64,000 bases of DNA, taken from Parus major (lineage: Eukaryota; Chordata; Aves; Passeriformes; Paridae). Below the pieces are notes generated by a model. That model was not told where the DNA came from, did not search any database, and was given only the letters and a program-made list of their open reading frames with translations. This document shows, piece by piece, positions 41,463 to 52,058 of the stretch. Numbering within the stretch: the first letter of the stretch is position 1; each line of letters starts with the position of its first letter. Position numbers and translations under genes: made by a program. The stretch is from assembly GCF_001522545.3 (NCBI RefSeq), contig NC_031776.1, positions 33,184,709 through 33,248,708 of the forward strand. Reading direction: 5' to 3'.

Positions 41463-43195
41463 ATCTTACTCAAGATGAAACCAGAATTCGTGAGGTGAAA
41501 TCAGATGCAAACCAGTAGGAGTCACCACTCTGCTGGCCAGTACTCACCAGCACAAAGCTTATGAGCCAGCTTATGCCTCTCAGGTGTCCCATGATAAACA
41601 ATCCAAGATTTCCACTCAGGTGGGGCAACCTCTCCACTCAACAGAAAACAGGATACCAAATGAAATGAAACAAAGTTTGGTTGGTTTGTTTTGTTTTTTA
41701 ATACTAGTGAGGGGAATTTATTTGTGTGCATGCATAACCAGGCAGTGGTGAGCAGTTCAAGATGACCACCCTCAGCAGACAAGTGTTTCCTCCCCAAAAA
41801 TTAGCAGAAGAATCATCAGCTGGCTTCAAGAACAAGCACTCTGCTGTGTTAATTTACTCCTAGTAGCACACCAAGGACATGCTGTGCTATCTTTAGAAAA
41901 AACTGGCTACTGTGGGGCGAAGCAGACTGTTGATATATTACGCTCTGACATTTTTCATTAAGATATATAAACTTGTGGAAGACACGCTCTTGAATTTGCA
42001 TATTTGCATCATGCTTTTCATAGACACGTAAACAGCCTTTAATGCACTTAAATTACTTTGAGCTGCTGGATTAGCAAAGGGGATGCAGTGGAAGGATCTG
42101 AGTTGTGCCACACCTACCAGGTCTCAGCACTCATTTTATGCAAATGCTTTTAGTTACGCTCCTAAGGCTCACAGCCACTTATTAAATTCTTCTAAATTTT
42201 GAAGTCTTTTGCTGGTAAGTCTTCAGAGCAGCAGTCAACAGCGGAATGACAATCATGGGCAATCACTGAGAGTTTAGTTATATTACAACTTTTTGTGAGG
42301 CACTTCTGACACAGTGTGATGCCATTGTGGGAAGACAGGCCACCAATTAATGTAAATCAGCGTGGTTTCATCAAGGAGCATTTAACAATTCTAACTGACA
42401 TAAAATCATAACATGGTTCATATACTCATTACTGAACACCACTAATTGGTGCGGGGAGAAATGCTGTTTTCAGAAAAAAGTATGGAACCTATGAATTGTT
42501 CTGAGAATATTCCACAGAAAAGGTATCAATAGCATTAGGAGCAGAAGCAGGCTTTATACACTTGAATGTGCTTTAAATACTCAGCCTCACAGTTTGTATC
42601 AGAGCCGTATTTCAGAATTTTGTCATCATCTGTTGACAACCATCTGCTTGAAACTTCTTACCGCCCTAAGAGTGGCCAAAATTGGATACTGACAGAGAAT
42701 TTCTGCACAGAAAGCAAACCGTTCACAGGACAAAATAAGTGTCAAAGGCTGGAGACCTGGACACAGAGGCCCAGAAATCTGAGGTAAATAAGAAAATTAT
42801 ATAAATTTAGATCTGACACTCTCCTGCAATATACTGGAGACGCAGTTCACAGGTCTCTGAAAATGCAGAAGTGGCAGATTAGCTGACATCAATTCTCCAG
42901 AGGAGTATAATCTACAGAGTAAATAGGTAATATTGTGTACTGTCAACTCTGTTCAACTCACAGCCACTGGAAACCCAGAGAAAGAAATGTAACACAGCAA
43001 GTGCAAGCTGAGGAATTCATTCAGATGGCTCTGTACACACACACACTGACCTGAATAGCCTGCTCCAGTTTGAAGAAATGTGATAATGGGCCACTTGGGT
43101 CAGGGCATCAGATTCTATCTGCTGAAAAAAGCCCTCCTGGCTTTGCTGTACTTAGCAGAGCACCTTTCATGGCTCCCTCTCTACAGCCAAGGCTT

Positions 43196-43213
43196 TATAT
43201 ACATATGTATATA
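43196..43213. repeat. 18-bp perfect AT palindrome
   Basis: TATATACATATGTATATA is its own reverse complement and contains the E-box-type core CATATG. It is probably simple-sequence derived. Confidence 0.95.
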
Positions 43214-44102
43214 CGTGCAATATATTCTCACAGAAGTGATTTACAGCAGCCCTACAGTATCACCTGCTCAGGTGAGCCTCCAAAACATCTTTTTGCTCCA
43301 ACACAGAACAGCTCTGTTTCTACCAAAGACATACCAGCAATTCAACCCACGAGCTGTAGGCCTGAGACAGCGCTTAAGTTTTCACACTTTTATAATCTCG
43401 ACCTGCTTCATCTCCCTTGAACAGGATTTCATGTTGCAGCCTCAAGAGTTTTGCCTAAGACTCCTTACTTTAAGATACCACTATGGAGAAACCATTTGCT
43501 GCTCACCATTCTTTCTGAAATCTAAATATAAAAATAAAAATGCTTGGCTGAGGATGTGGGCCCAGCGGGAACAAATTCCATTTTGCAGCCTTCCTCCACT
43601 CCTTGCACTCTTAAACTCTCACTGCCTGCAAACATCCCTCAGAAAGAAACAACTTCAACAGTTAAACAAAATTAACCTATTTTAAACCAAGTGTTTCTGA
43701 TTAATTTGGAAGGCAGGCCAGTTTCCTTCCAGGAGGTATATGACCATCAGCACTGGAGAGCCCACAGGCTTGACCTAACCCTCCTTATACTTTACTAAAT
43801 ACTCCTGGAAAAACAGCTGCTTTAGGACAGGTTCCAAAAGAAGGACAAGCTTGCTCATCCTTGGATAAATCTGCAAAGATTCGTAGGGAACTGATGTGCT
43901 GAGTGAGAAGGTGCCACCTTTCTAATCCTTCCACATCTCCAAAGCCAATATACATTTTTCATGAAGAAAAGGGTAGTGCATCGTGTAGAAGACCAGCAGA
44001 TTCCTCTGTACAGAAAAAAAAATTAGGTTTAACCAACCTAATGACTTGAAAGTAGCAGACCATACACAGCATATTGAGCTGTCTGGAATTTTCTCTGTTT
44101 TT

Positions 44103-44122
44103 TTCCTGTGACATCACAGGAA
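44103..44122. repeat. 20-bp inverted repeat with a CRE/AP-1-like centre
   Basis: Arms TTCCTGTGA and TCACAGGAA are perfect reverse complements separated by CA. The centre reads TGACATCA, one base off a CRE half-site pair. It lies 8 bp from a second dyad. Confidence 0.95.
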
Positions 44123-44130
44123 GGCATAAT

Positions 44131-44153
44131 TTAATTAGAGATCCTCTAATTAA
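44131..44153. repeat. 23-bp inverted repeat carrying two TAATTA homeodomain cores
   Basis: Arms TTAATTAGAG and CTCTAATTAA are perfect 10-bp reverse complements around ATC. Each arm contains TAATTA, the core site of many homeodomain proteins. Regulatory function is inferred only from the motif and the symmetry. Confidence 0.95.
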
Positions 44154-46525
44154 GAATTTCCAGTGAAATTTTAATAAAATTGTTCAAAGTTCCTTCACAC
44201 TTACAAGCAACCTGATTCTATTACATCAAGGACAAAACAAAGAATCCATTGACTTCAGTGGTCTTGTTGAAGGTCTGAAATCTATTTGTTTACAAAATAT
44301 AAAAAATGTTTTGCTCCAGAGAAGAAGTCTCATTGGCAAATGACACACTTTGATTTCCTAAGCACACAGCTTTACATAAATACCAATATACTTTGGGTAA
44401 ATCAGTGTGTTTGCATATGCAAAAGAGCATCCAACCAGCAATGAACTTACTTTGCTCTCTCTTCTTTTATCTTCACTGTATTTGCAAGCAAAAAGAGACA
44501 GGTGTTTTGTGGAAATCTACCTATCATCTAGAAAATTGCTGTGATTTTTCATGATCTGGCATTAGTGTAACTTTTTCAAACTTGCATTTTTATGACTACA
44601 CACTGAGACAGCATTTAAAAAAAAAAAAAAATTATATACTGGGAGGGATCTATCAGAAATAGTGTTTTTTTGGTACTTCCAGTGCCTTAGAATTATTCAG
44701 AAGAACTTTGCTTGAGGAAAAATACTTTCCTGCTTGTTAAGGGAGTTGGAGACCCAAGTGTTCTACACCATATCACAGCCTCTGAGAACATTATAAACAT
44801 CAGCCTAAGCTATTTGACAGTATCAAAATTAGATTTTAAAAAGTATCACTGTCAAAATATTTTTGTTAGTTTCCAGGCAGGTGAATTACAATCACAAAGC
44901 TTTATACGAAAGCCAATGAGATTTTTGTGGGAGAACATCCATGTGTTCACAGAACAATCTTCTAGGCAGAGCACCTCACAAAACCACTGCATTTGCAGAG
45001 CATTGCATCAGCATTTGTCTTGCCTACACACGACCCATCCCCACCCCAAAATACCACTGCAAAAACCAAAACTGCACCTTTTTAATCGCTCTGCTCATTC
45101 GAGGAAAAACAAGTGACCCTTATGAACTGCTGTTAAAAGCAGAGCTCTACAGTAGTGAAAACTTTGAGGAATTATAGATATTATTTTCAAGTCTTAGATT
45201 TCAGCTTCTATCATTTATTCTACTGCACTTGAAGCATAAGTCATTCGAGTGCCATGCCCAAAAGTTACCAAGGGATGTCCTACAGACAACCAGGCAATAG
45301 ATAGCCCAAAATACATGGGTATTTCCAAGAAAAGGAAGCAGGTACATCCTTGTTTCTGAAGCGAAGCTGAGTTTCAGCTGTCTGGCTCCTCTGGAAGGCC
45401 TCATCACTCAGCAGGAAGCAGCAGGAGAGGTGTTTAGGAGCATCAGGCGGCTTGGGAAGCGCATTTCAGGATGCAACGTACCATATCTAGAACTCGTAAT
45501 GCTGTAATCTGTTTTTCCGCCTCAGAGAATTAGGCTGTATTTCCAACTGCATGGAAATAAAAATCTCCAGGCGTACCTCACTTCCAGACTGGCATTACAT
45601 CATCTCTAAAAAGCCCTATTACTTAGCAGCACACTCTGCATATTGCAGTGTTTTGTTATTAATACACCATTGCAATTTATAGCAAAATGGTCAATAAAAA
45701 TGTGGTTTCTAAAGAGACAAACAGCCTTCTCTCCAGCATGCAGATCTACCCTCACACTGCCAGAGTTCATAACCACCACACATGGAGCCCAACCCCAATT
45801 CTGCATTTGTATTTTGGGAAGCCATGACATATACAACAACAAGATATAATGGGCTCATGTAACACTTCCCAGGTACAGAGAAAAATCATACTCCTGCTAT
45901 GTGGATCTTGCAAATTAAATCAGATTAATAACATAGTGAACGTATTACTGGCAAAAGCATGTGTTTATCTCTAATGATCCTTCCCAGTTCCCATTAAATC
46001 TAATTAAAAGGCACTGACTGAATTTTATTGGAATTCCATTACTAAGATCCAATCCTGCTCTCACACAGCCCAGCACCCATGGGAAAATGCCCTTCCCTCC
46101 TGTAGAGGCTCCGGAGCATCCTCACCAAAGGAATCCTGTCAGCAGGACCACAGCTAGGATGGGCAGCTGATTCTACAGCAACAAGTCCTGGTTTTTTCAC
46201 TTTACCAACTGCTTAAAAAAGAAGATTTGTATCACTTTACAGCCCTATGTTTTGGTACATCTTGGGAATTTGTCCCATTATGGTCAACAACGGGCTAGCT
46301 AGCTGGGATAAGTTTACAAATATTTTCATCTCTTGGATAGAGATAATTTAAGGGGGAAAAGATTCAACTTGCTCAATTAAAAAACAAACTAGTGGGTTGG
46401 ACAGAAGGTGCAAAGTCATTATTTGAGTAATTACATTTTTAAAGAAACCCAATTAGTTCCTAATTGCACTTACAAATTTAAGACCTAGTTCTGCAATGTC
46501 TACACTTAGCCCAAACTGACATTAA

Positions 46526-46547
46526 ATACAGACTCAATAGTCTGTAT
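46526..46547. repeat. 22-bp inverted repeat, 9-bp arms
   Basis: Arms ATACAGACT and AGTCTGTAT are perfect reverse complements around a CAAT loop. AGTCTG/CAGACT resembles the SMAD-binding CAGAC element in opposed orientation. Confidence 0.95.
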
Positions 46548-49500
46548 GACTCGCTAAGAAGTAGCCAAGTTCTGCTATTTTCATCTTAACTGTTCATCAT
46601 TAAGAATGTTTTGAGGAAGTGCAATTAAAATGACTTCTCTTAGCAAATTTTTTTTTAATTTCATTTGAAGAACAAGACTATTAAGCAACAGATTAATACA
46701 TAAAAACTAAGGAAAAAGCAACAACATGCTGGGATTCCAAATATGGTACTGCAACAAAAATAATGTTCTATTATCTAAATTACCAGCCTTTCTAGAGAAA
46801 GCCGTAATTCTAAATTCACGAGTTACAATTACTTAAGTCCTTAGAGCCAATGCAAAATGGAGAAACCTAATAACTACAACTGCAAATTACCAGTAAAGGA
46901 CCTGCAAGAAGGTGCTGGAGGAACACTCTCTCTGACCTGCAGACTGAAGTCAATGTGAGTTTTGCCAATTTAAATGCAGAAAGATTGGGGTCCATATGAA
47001 CCTCAAAGGTATGGCATATGCTTAGATTTACATAGCAGCCATCACACAGCTCCTCAAAGGAAGAACTGTGTGTGGTGAGAGCTTCTCTCCAAGCCTTTGG
47101 AGGACAGCTCCTTCAACCTGCCACAGAACTGCTGTGATAAATTAGTAAAAGGCTTGCTGCTGAACAAGTTTACACATAGTCTTTTCACATCAAACACCTA
47201 GTTTTGAACTTTGAAATGCAGCTTAGCCTTTAAATACTTTGTGCGTTTCTACCACTTTCTTTTTACTAAACTGCAGCTCTTGGAGATCTCTGAACTTAAA
47301 GGAACAACCCAGGTAAGGGAGAATGTGCATGTCAGTTCACAGAAACCCACACACAGAGCCTGCTCAGGCTCCAGGAGTGCCAGGGGTTTGTGTGTGCACT
47401 CACACACTCAGCTGAGGGCAGACAGACATCACTGAGTGCCTCCAAAACCAGCCAGCCACTGAAACTGCAATTGTGGACATCTTCCACAATTTCTGACTTT
47501 AATTAACCCTTATCACACATCCTGCAATGAACTACCCCAAATTCCTTGACATATTTTCACTCTCTTCTGTAATTTTGCCTCTCTAACGATGGGCACGTTC
47601 TTAAGTAATAATTCTTTTAGGGTAAATAAATAAACAGCAAAGTCACTGTGACCTTGGAAGCATCTCTTTTGCACATAAGATACTAATACTTATTATCTAT
47701 GTTCAAAGCACAACAAAGTTAACTGTGGGAACATACACCTCTGTAGTACAGCACAGAAACAGCTTTTTTAGGTTTTTTTCAAGAACACTTTCCAACAGAT
47801 GGCCAAGCTGGAGCTCAGTCTGGTGAAGTACAGCAGTGCTGGTACACCCAGTTTCCAGCATTAAGCTGCTAATAACGACAAAGTTGTATTGTAAAGGCTC
47901 CCGGTGCAGAGTCACCTGCTGTGGCACCTTACCAGGGAATGAAGGCCATCAGCAGTCATCCCAAGGAGACAAATTTATCTCACCTGGTTTGTATTTCTGC
48001 CACAGGGGTGAGAAATCGAAACTCCCACTAGCCTAACCTCAAGCCTAAAAATTCAATTTCAAAGTAATTTGCTTTCAGATTTCACTTAAATACGGTCAAA
48101 GGACACTGCAAGAACAATAAATTCCCTGCTAAGTGGGATGAAGACAGAAGTTTTGGAAGTGTTTTTGTGACTACAGAAAAAATTCATGAAGATTTGTCAT
48201 TCCTTCTAAAAAACAGTTTTAAAATTAGCCAAAAAAAAAAAAAAAGCCAACAAAAACATGTGATATGCCATCACTCATGAACTTGAGTTTTAAGTTATGT
48301 GACAAAGTTTTCCCATCCCATACAAAGTCTCCCCTTTCAGGAGCATCTCTTGTCTGCAAGACTTTGCTGTTCCACCATGCCAGCATCTGCCTGAGAGCTC
48401 CAAAACACTAAAAGCACACATGAAAGAGTGGGAGAAGACAGAGGCTCAGTGCTGCTGACAGCAGTGACGTGCCACCAAAACCCAACACAAGCAAGCCTCA
48501 GCACAGACAGCAAGTCGATTAATAATGAGCAATGCAACTCATTAATACTAGTGTGGATACACATCTCACTGACAGCACCGAGATTATCCAGTTAAACTCC
48601 CATTATCCGGGGCATCTCTGCAATTTGGATCACCTCTAGGTAATCACTCCGTGCAGTGGATCTATGTGATGACGTTCACAGCAGCAGACACAAAAATCAA
48701 GGATGACAAAAAAGGGTGTAGGAGCCCAGGCAGGGAGCAGAGTGAAGCTCCAAGGCTGGGAAGAGCTGTGGGAAGGAAACGCCCACCAGAACCACAGAGC
48801 ACCGATGGGACCTGTGAAGTTCCCTCGAGCGTCTGTAGGGAGAGCAGGTAACAAATGTTGCCTTCTCAGCTTCCCAAACGGTTCGCAAGGTTTTTCTCAG
48901 GCTCCTGAAACTCGTTTGTTGCAGCTAAACTGTGAAGGAGTTGCAAGTGTTGCAAGGAACCTGGCTCCATCCGTTTCCTCTGAAAGAACTGACTGAAGCA
49001 GAAGGAAAGGAAATCGCCTCTTTGTGGCTTCAGTGGCACAACCTCAGCTGCAGCAGGACTTAGCCCTTATCCTACCACACTCTCCTGGCTGCATTCCCTT
49101 CTGCTCACTTCCCTTTTCCATCTCATTTCCATCTCCCCCTCTCCACATAATTTTCTCTTCACAATTTTTTTATATACATGAACTTGGAGGACCTGTAACC
49201 TGGCTGAGGACAGACCTGATAAGACTGAAAAATTTTAATTGTATTTTAAACCTAGAGAAAAGGGCTTAGATAATCCAAACTTTGTTGGGGTTCTCCCCCA
49301 CCCCTTTTTCTCCTCCTGATGTTGCCCAGTGATCTAAGAGAAAGTGTTACCTCTCCCTACAGCCCCTCACTAATATTTTATATTACCATGGCTACCACAA
49401 CACAGCTATTAACTCAACCCATGACATTTTCCCAATTCTCTTATTACCTATGGTGAGCCTCAGTGCATTCCAAATTTCAGTGCCTTTCACATACATTAAG

Positions 49501-50506
49501 CTTAGCATGCTCCAGTGACTCAGAATTTCCTCCTGTAAAGGAAAATCAGCTTGGTATGGTCAATAATTTTTGCACTGTATCATAAAGTTTATCTGATGTG
49601 TAAATGTAATTCCCTTTCTGGATGCCTCATCCTGAATCCCTTTTAGGTTGAGACCACTTGACTTTTTTTTTTTTTTAAACAAAATGCCTTTTAAGTCCTA
49701 ATTTGTGCAGTGCTCAGTTTTGATAAGACATGACATTATGATATGATGAGTTAGTTGATTCTAAGTAAATTTGATTTATCCCACTTTTGGGGCTGGTATG
49801 ATTTACAAGGATGTTGCCTTTTAAGATAGGATTGATTTTAATATAAGCTGACAGCACCTTTTTTTTTTAGGGTTTTTTTGTTGGTTTTTTTTTTTTTGAA
49901 ACAGTAAATCAGAGCAAGGTAACTATAAAAAAAAAAAAAAGTAAAATTAAAATTTCAACACCAGAAATTAATATTCATGCATAACTGACACTTGCTTACT
50001 GCTATGAAGAAATACAGAGCGACAAATCAGTTTTCAAAACAATTCCACGAAATATTTGGAAGTTTGATTTTTATTCATAAGATCAGATGCAAGCTACAGT
50101 TGCTGAAATCTAATCTGACTGTTCTGTGAATACCATGGAAAGTTCTTGAAATATTTTCCATCAAACAAGCACTACCACGACCACGAATCTTTTTGAACCA
50201 AAGCAAAAGCATATGTACCTTCATAAAACTGAAAAGGTTTGCTGAGAACCTTTCCTCTCTGGCTGTCCAAGTGCAGTTCTATGGAATACTATCCTCATTT
50301 CCTCGCAATATCCCTGCACCTTGTGATGATGCAGTGTTTTAAACATGCAAGTTTGTGATGCTGCAGCAATACTTTTCTCGTTGAGAGGTAGTTATTTCTC
50401 ATATTCGCAGCATGAATCACCTATGTAATTCTGATAGCTACATGGGAAAGGGACGGGAGAGGTTCGGTAGTTCGACTGAAGCAGAGATCTATAGCCCAGA
50501 CCGACT

Positions 50507-50524
50507 GTGCGGAGGCATCCGCAC
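50507..50524. repeat. GC-rich hairpin, 7-bp arms
   Basis: GTGCGGA and TCCGCAC pair around a GGCA loop at the shore of the CpG island. Small enough to be chance, but it is conspicuous among AT-rich neighbours. Confidence 0.9.
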
Positions 50525-51377
50525 TCACCCAGACGAGTTGTGAGCAGTTAGTAAACAATTTAGTAGGTAATGTGTACGTGATGGAGAGGAGCTGGATGTC
50601 TAACAGTGAGAATTCAAGACTTTAGAGAGTTACATTTCTACTGAAATCTAACTAAACCCTCGCAGACTGCGTACACCACCACCCTGGGCATCTCATTCAT
50701 GAGACCACGCAGTTTGGGAGCTGAAGGGCTACAAGCCGACAGACAATTTTCTGGTGAGCAGGGTTTTCTACAGCGGTAAGAAAACCTGAGTCAGAGCAGC
50801 ACACCGCCGTTCCCGCACCTGAGCCACACAGAAGGCGGACTTGGGCTATACTTAGATAATATCCAATTCAAACATCTCGCAGCAAAATGAGAGCGCTCTG
50901 GTGACAGCGCAATAAGCGACACTAAACCCCGAGCCCCGCTCCGGCAGGGGAACCGCAACCCTCTTGGATCGGGGACTTCTCTGAGCAGAACAGAGTTGGA
51001 AGTTCCGTGATCGCCCACCCCGCGGCTGCGGGGCCCCGAGCCCCCGTGCCCAAATGCAAGTTCAGGCACTGAGCGAGCGGCAACTCGGGGACATTGAAGA
51101 GGGAACTTTTGGAAGGCTGTGGGAAGCGGAGGGCGCTCGCCCTTCCTGCGGCACATCTCCGCCGGCCGCGGGGCTGCCTCGGGGAGCCACGGCCGGGACC
51201 GGAGGGGTCGCCGGCAGCAGCGGCTCTTCCCGCCCGTGGCGGATCGCACCCCGCGGCTCGTACCCGGTGAGGCCATCGGGACCATTGGGGACATCATCCC
51301 GCTCCAAGCCCCCGTGTATTCGCCGCCGCCAAGGTTCGCCCCCAACCCAGCGCGGCGCGCCCGCAGTCCAGGCGTGC

Positions 51378-51659
51378 GGGAGCGCGGTGATGGAGTGCGG
51401 TGATGGAGCGCGGTGATGGAGTGCGGTGATGGAGTGCGGTGATGGAGCGCGGTGATGGAGCGCGGTGATGGGAGCGCGGTGATGGAGCGCGGTGATGGAG
51501 CGCGGTGATGGAGCGCGGTGATGGAGCGCGGTGATGGAGCGCGGTGATGGGAGCGCGGTGATGGAGCGCGGTGATGGGAGCGCGGTGATGGGAGCGCGGT
51601 GATGGGAGCGCGGTGATGGGAGCGCGGTGATGGGAGCGCGGTGATGGGAGCGCGGTGAT
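51378..51659. repeat. GC-rich minisatellite, 21 copies of a 13/14-bp unit
   Basis: Exactly 282 bases resolve into 21 head-to-tail full units: twelve 13-mers (GGAGCGCGGTGAT or GGAGTGCGGTGAT) and nine 14-mers (GGGAGCGCGGTGAT). The 14-mers are copies 1, 8, 14 and 16-21; the GTGCGG variant is copies 2, 4 and 5. A partial unit follows to about 51663. The array lies inside the CpG island in intron 1, about 110 bp past the exon 1 donor. The purine/G-rich strand is the plus strand, so the LRP1B transcript would carry the C-rich complement. Near-identity of copies implies recent expansion or homogenisation. Copy number may be misassembled or polymorphic. Confidence 0.98.
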
Positions 51660-51765
51660 GGGTGCGCTCCGCGGCCGCGCCCGTCCGCGCAAGGCGCAAG
51701 GGAGCAAAACTTCCCGAGCAGAAGCGGCGGGAAGTTCCGCGGCTCCGCACCTCTCCACGTACGCG

Positions 51766-51771
51766 CCTTAC
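51766..51771 (-). other. LRP1B: splice donor of exon 1
   Basis: Read on the minus strand the exon ends GGAG and the intron begins GTAAGG, a near-consensus 5' splice site. It leaves the reading frame in phase 1, so the next exon must supply two bases to finish the codon starting with G; in human LRP1B that codon would be an acidic residue after the signal peptide. No other GT nearby in the exon fits as well. Confidence 0.82.
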
Positions 51772-51853
51772 CTCCGCGGGCTGCCGCTTCCAGCGCCTCG
51801 GCGACGGGCGGTAATCCCCAGAGCGCCGCCAGGGCCAGAAGGAGCGCGGACAT
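51772..51853 (-). CDS. LRP1B: LRP1B exon 1, coding part (signal peptide), partial gene
   Basis: Seen: an ATG at 51853 on the minus strand opens 27 codons plus one base, ending exactly at a consensus splice donor. The peptide starts MSALLLALAALWGL, has a hydrophobic core over about residues 4-18, then a small-residue VAEA stretch suited to signal peptidase, then LEAAARG. The ATG context has G at -3, an adequate Kozak match. Known: LRP1B is a very large endocytic LDL-receptor-family receptor whose signal peptide is followed by cysteine-rich class A repeats in later exons. Compared without gaps to the human N-terminus as I recall it, identical residues include M1, S2, L5, L6, A7, L8, L11, G13, L14, P16, A18, L21 and A25. 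The phase-1 junction also fits a family built of phase-1 modules. Inference: this is the LRP1B first exon. No later exon lies in the window, as expected for its huge introns. The alternative is another secreted or membrane protein with a similar signal peptide. No in-frame stop separates the ATG from the assembly gap, so the start rests on homology and context. Confidence 0.72.
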
Positions 51854-51963
51854 CGCGGCGGGCGTGCGGGAGAAGAGGCAGGAGCCGAGCCTGTCGGCCG
51901 CGGGTGCGGGGCGGCAGAGCCCGTGCGGGAGGAGGCGCGGCGGCACCGCCGGCACTTTGCGGA
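51854..51963 (-). other. LRP1B: 5' untranslated region of LRP1B exon 1 (visible part)
   Basis: About 110 very GC-rich bases lie between the start codon and the assembly gap. No canonical splice acceptor is evident here, and the segment sits in the CpG island, so it is most simply the proximal 5' UTR. The transcription start cannot be placed: it may be here, inside the gap, or just beyond it. The frame of the start codon is open through this segment, so an upstream in-frame start inside the gap cannot be excluded. Confidence 0.5.
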
Positions 51964-52058
51964 NNNNNNNNNNNNNNNNNNNNNNNNNNNNNNNNNNNNN
52001 NNNNNNNNNNNNNNNNNNNNNNNNNNNNNNNNNNNNNNNNNNNNNNNNNNNNNNNNNN
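51964..52058. other. assembly gap, 95 N
   Basis: A run of 95 undetermined bases inside the most GC-rich part of the window, flanked by CpG-packed sequence on both sides. Avian promoters of this composition are often lost from short-read assemblies. The gap falls where the 5' UTR or core promoter of the minus-strand gene is expected. The true missing length may not be 95. Confidence 0.99.

Larger units (their letters stand above)
20604..44102. other. non-coding intronic DNA
   Basis: About 23.5 kb holding one old CR1 piece (23427-23560), a (TA)11 microsatellite (22277-22298), a T/G-rich simple stretch (36111-36158), a 15-bp tandem duplication (41433-41462), an 18-bp AT palindrome (43196-43213) and a 201-codon open frame at 43080-43685 discussed under findings. 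GC-richer patches at 27070-27200, 32500-32720, 37320-37450 and 39310-39520 are unassigned. No gene can be supported. Confidence 0.55.
44154..50794. other. non-coding intronic DNA leading into the CpG island
   Basis: About 6.6 kb with no supportable gene. It contains poly-A/T runs (A44617-44631, A48231-48245, T/A runs at 49859-49940), one 9-bp-arm inverted repeat (46526-46547) and a small CpG-bearing hairpin at 50507-50524. CpG frequency rises from about 50440 toward the island. Confidence 0.55.
1..51771 (-). other. LRP1B: LRP1B intron 1, exon-proximal part (continues beyond the window)
   Basis: If exon 1 is correctly assigned, all sequence below 51771 is intron 1. Consistent with this, I find no frame encoding the cysteine-rich class A repeats that exon 2 and later exons must encode, and no pair of good splice sites around a plausible coding exon. 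Human LRP1B is known to span well over a megabase with giant introns, so more than 50 kb without an exon is expected. The intron is AT-rich, has few repeats and contains no second gene that I can support. Confidence 0.65.

Noticed and set aside
44712..45116. 134-codon plus-strand frame
   Set aside because: No domain or codon bias, and it overlaps a 78-codon frame in another phase; likely chance.
50791..51750. Minus-strand open frame of 319 codons with HHRAPITALPSPRS-type repeats
   Set aside because: The repeats are a direct read-out of the minisatellite in a rotating frame; there is no independent sign of protein coding.
1..51771. Search for LRP1B exon 2 (cysteine-rich class A repeats) on the minus strand
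   Set aside because: No frame shows the expected six-cysteine pattern with an acidic SDE-type end; exon 2 must lie beyond the window.
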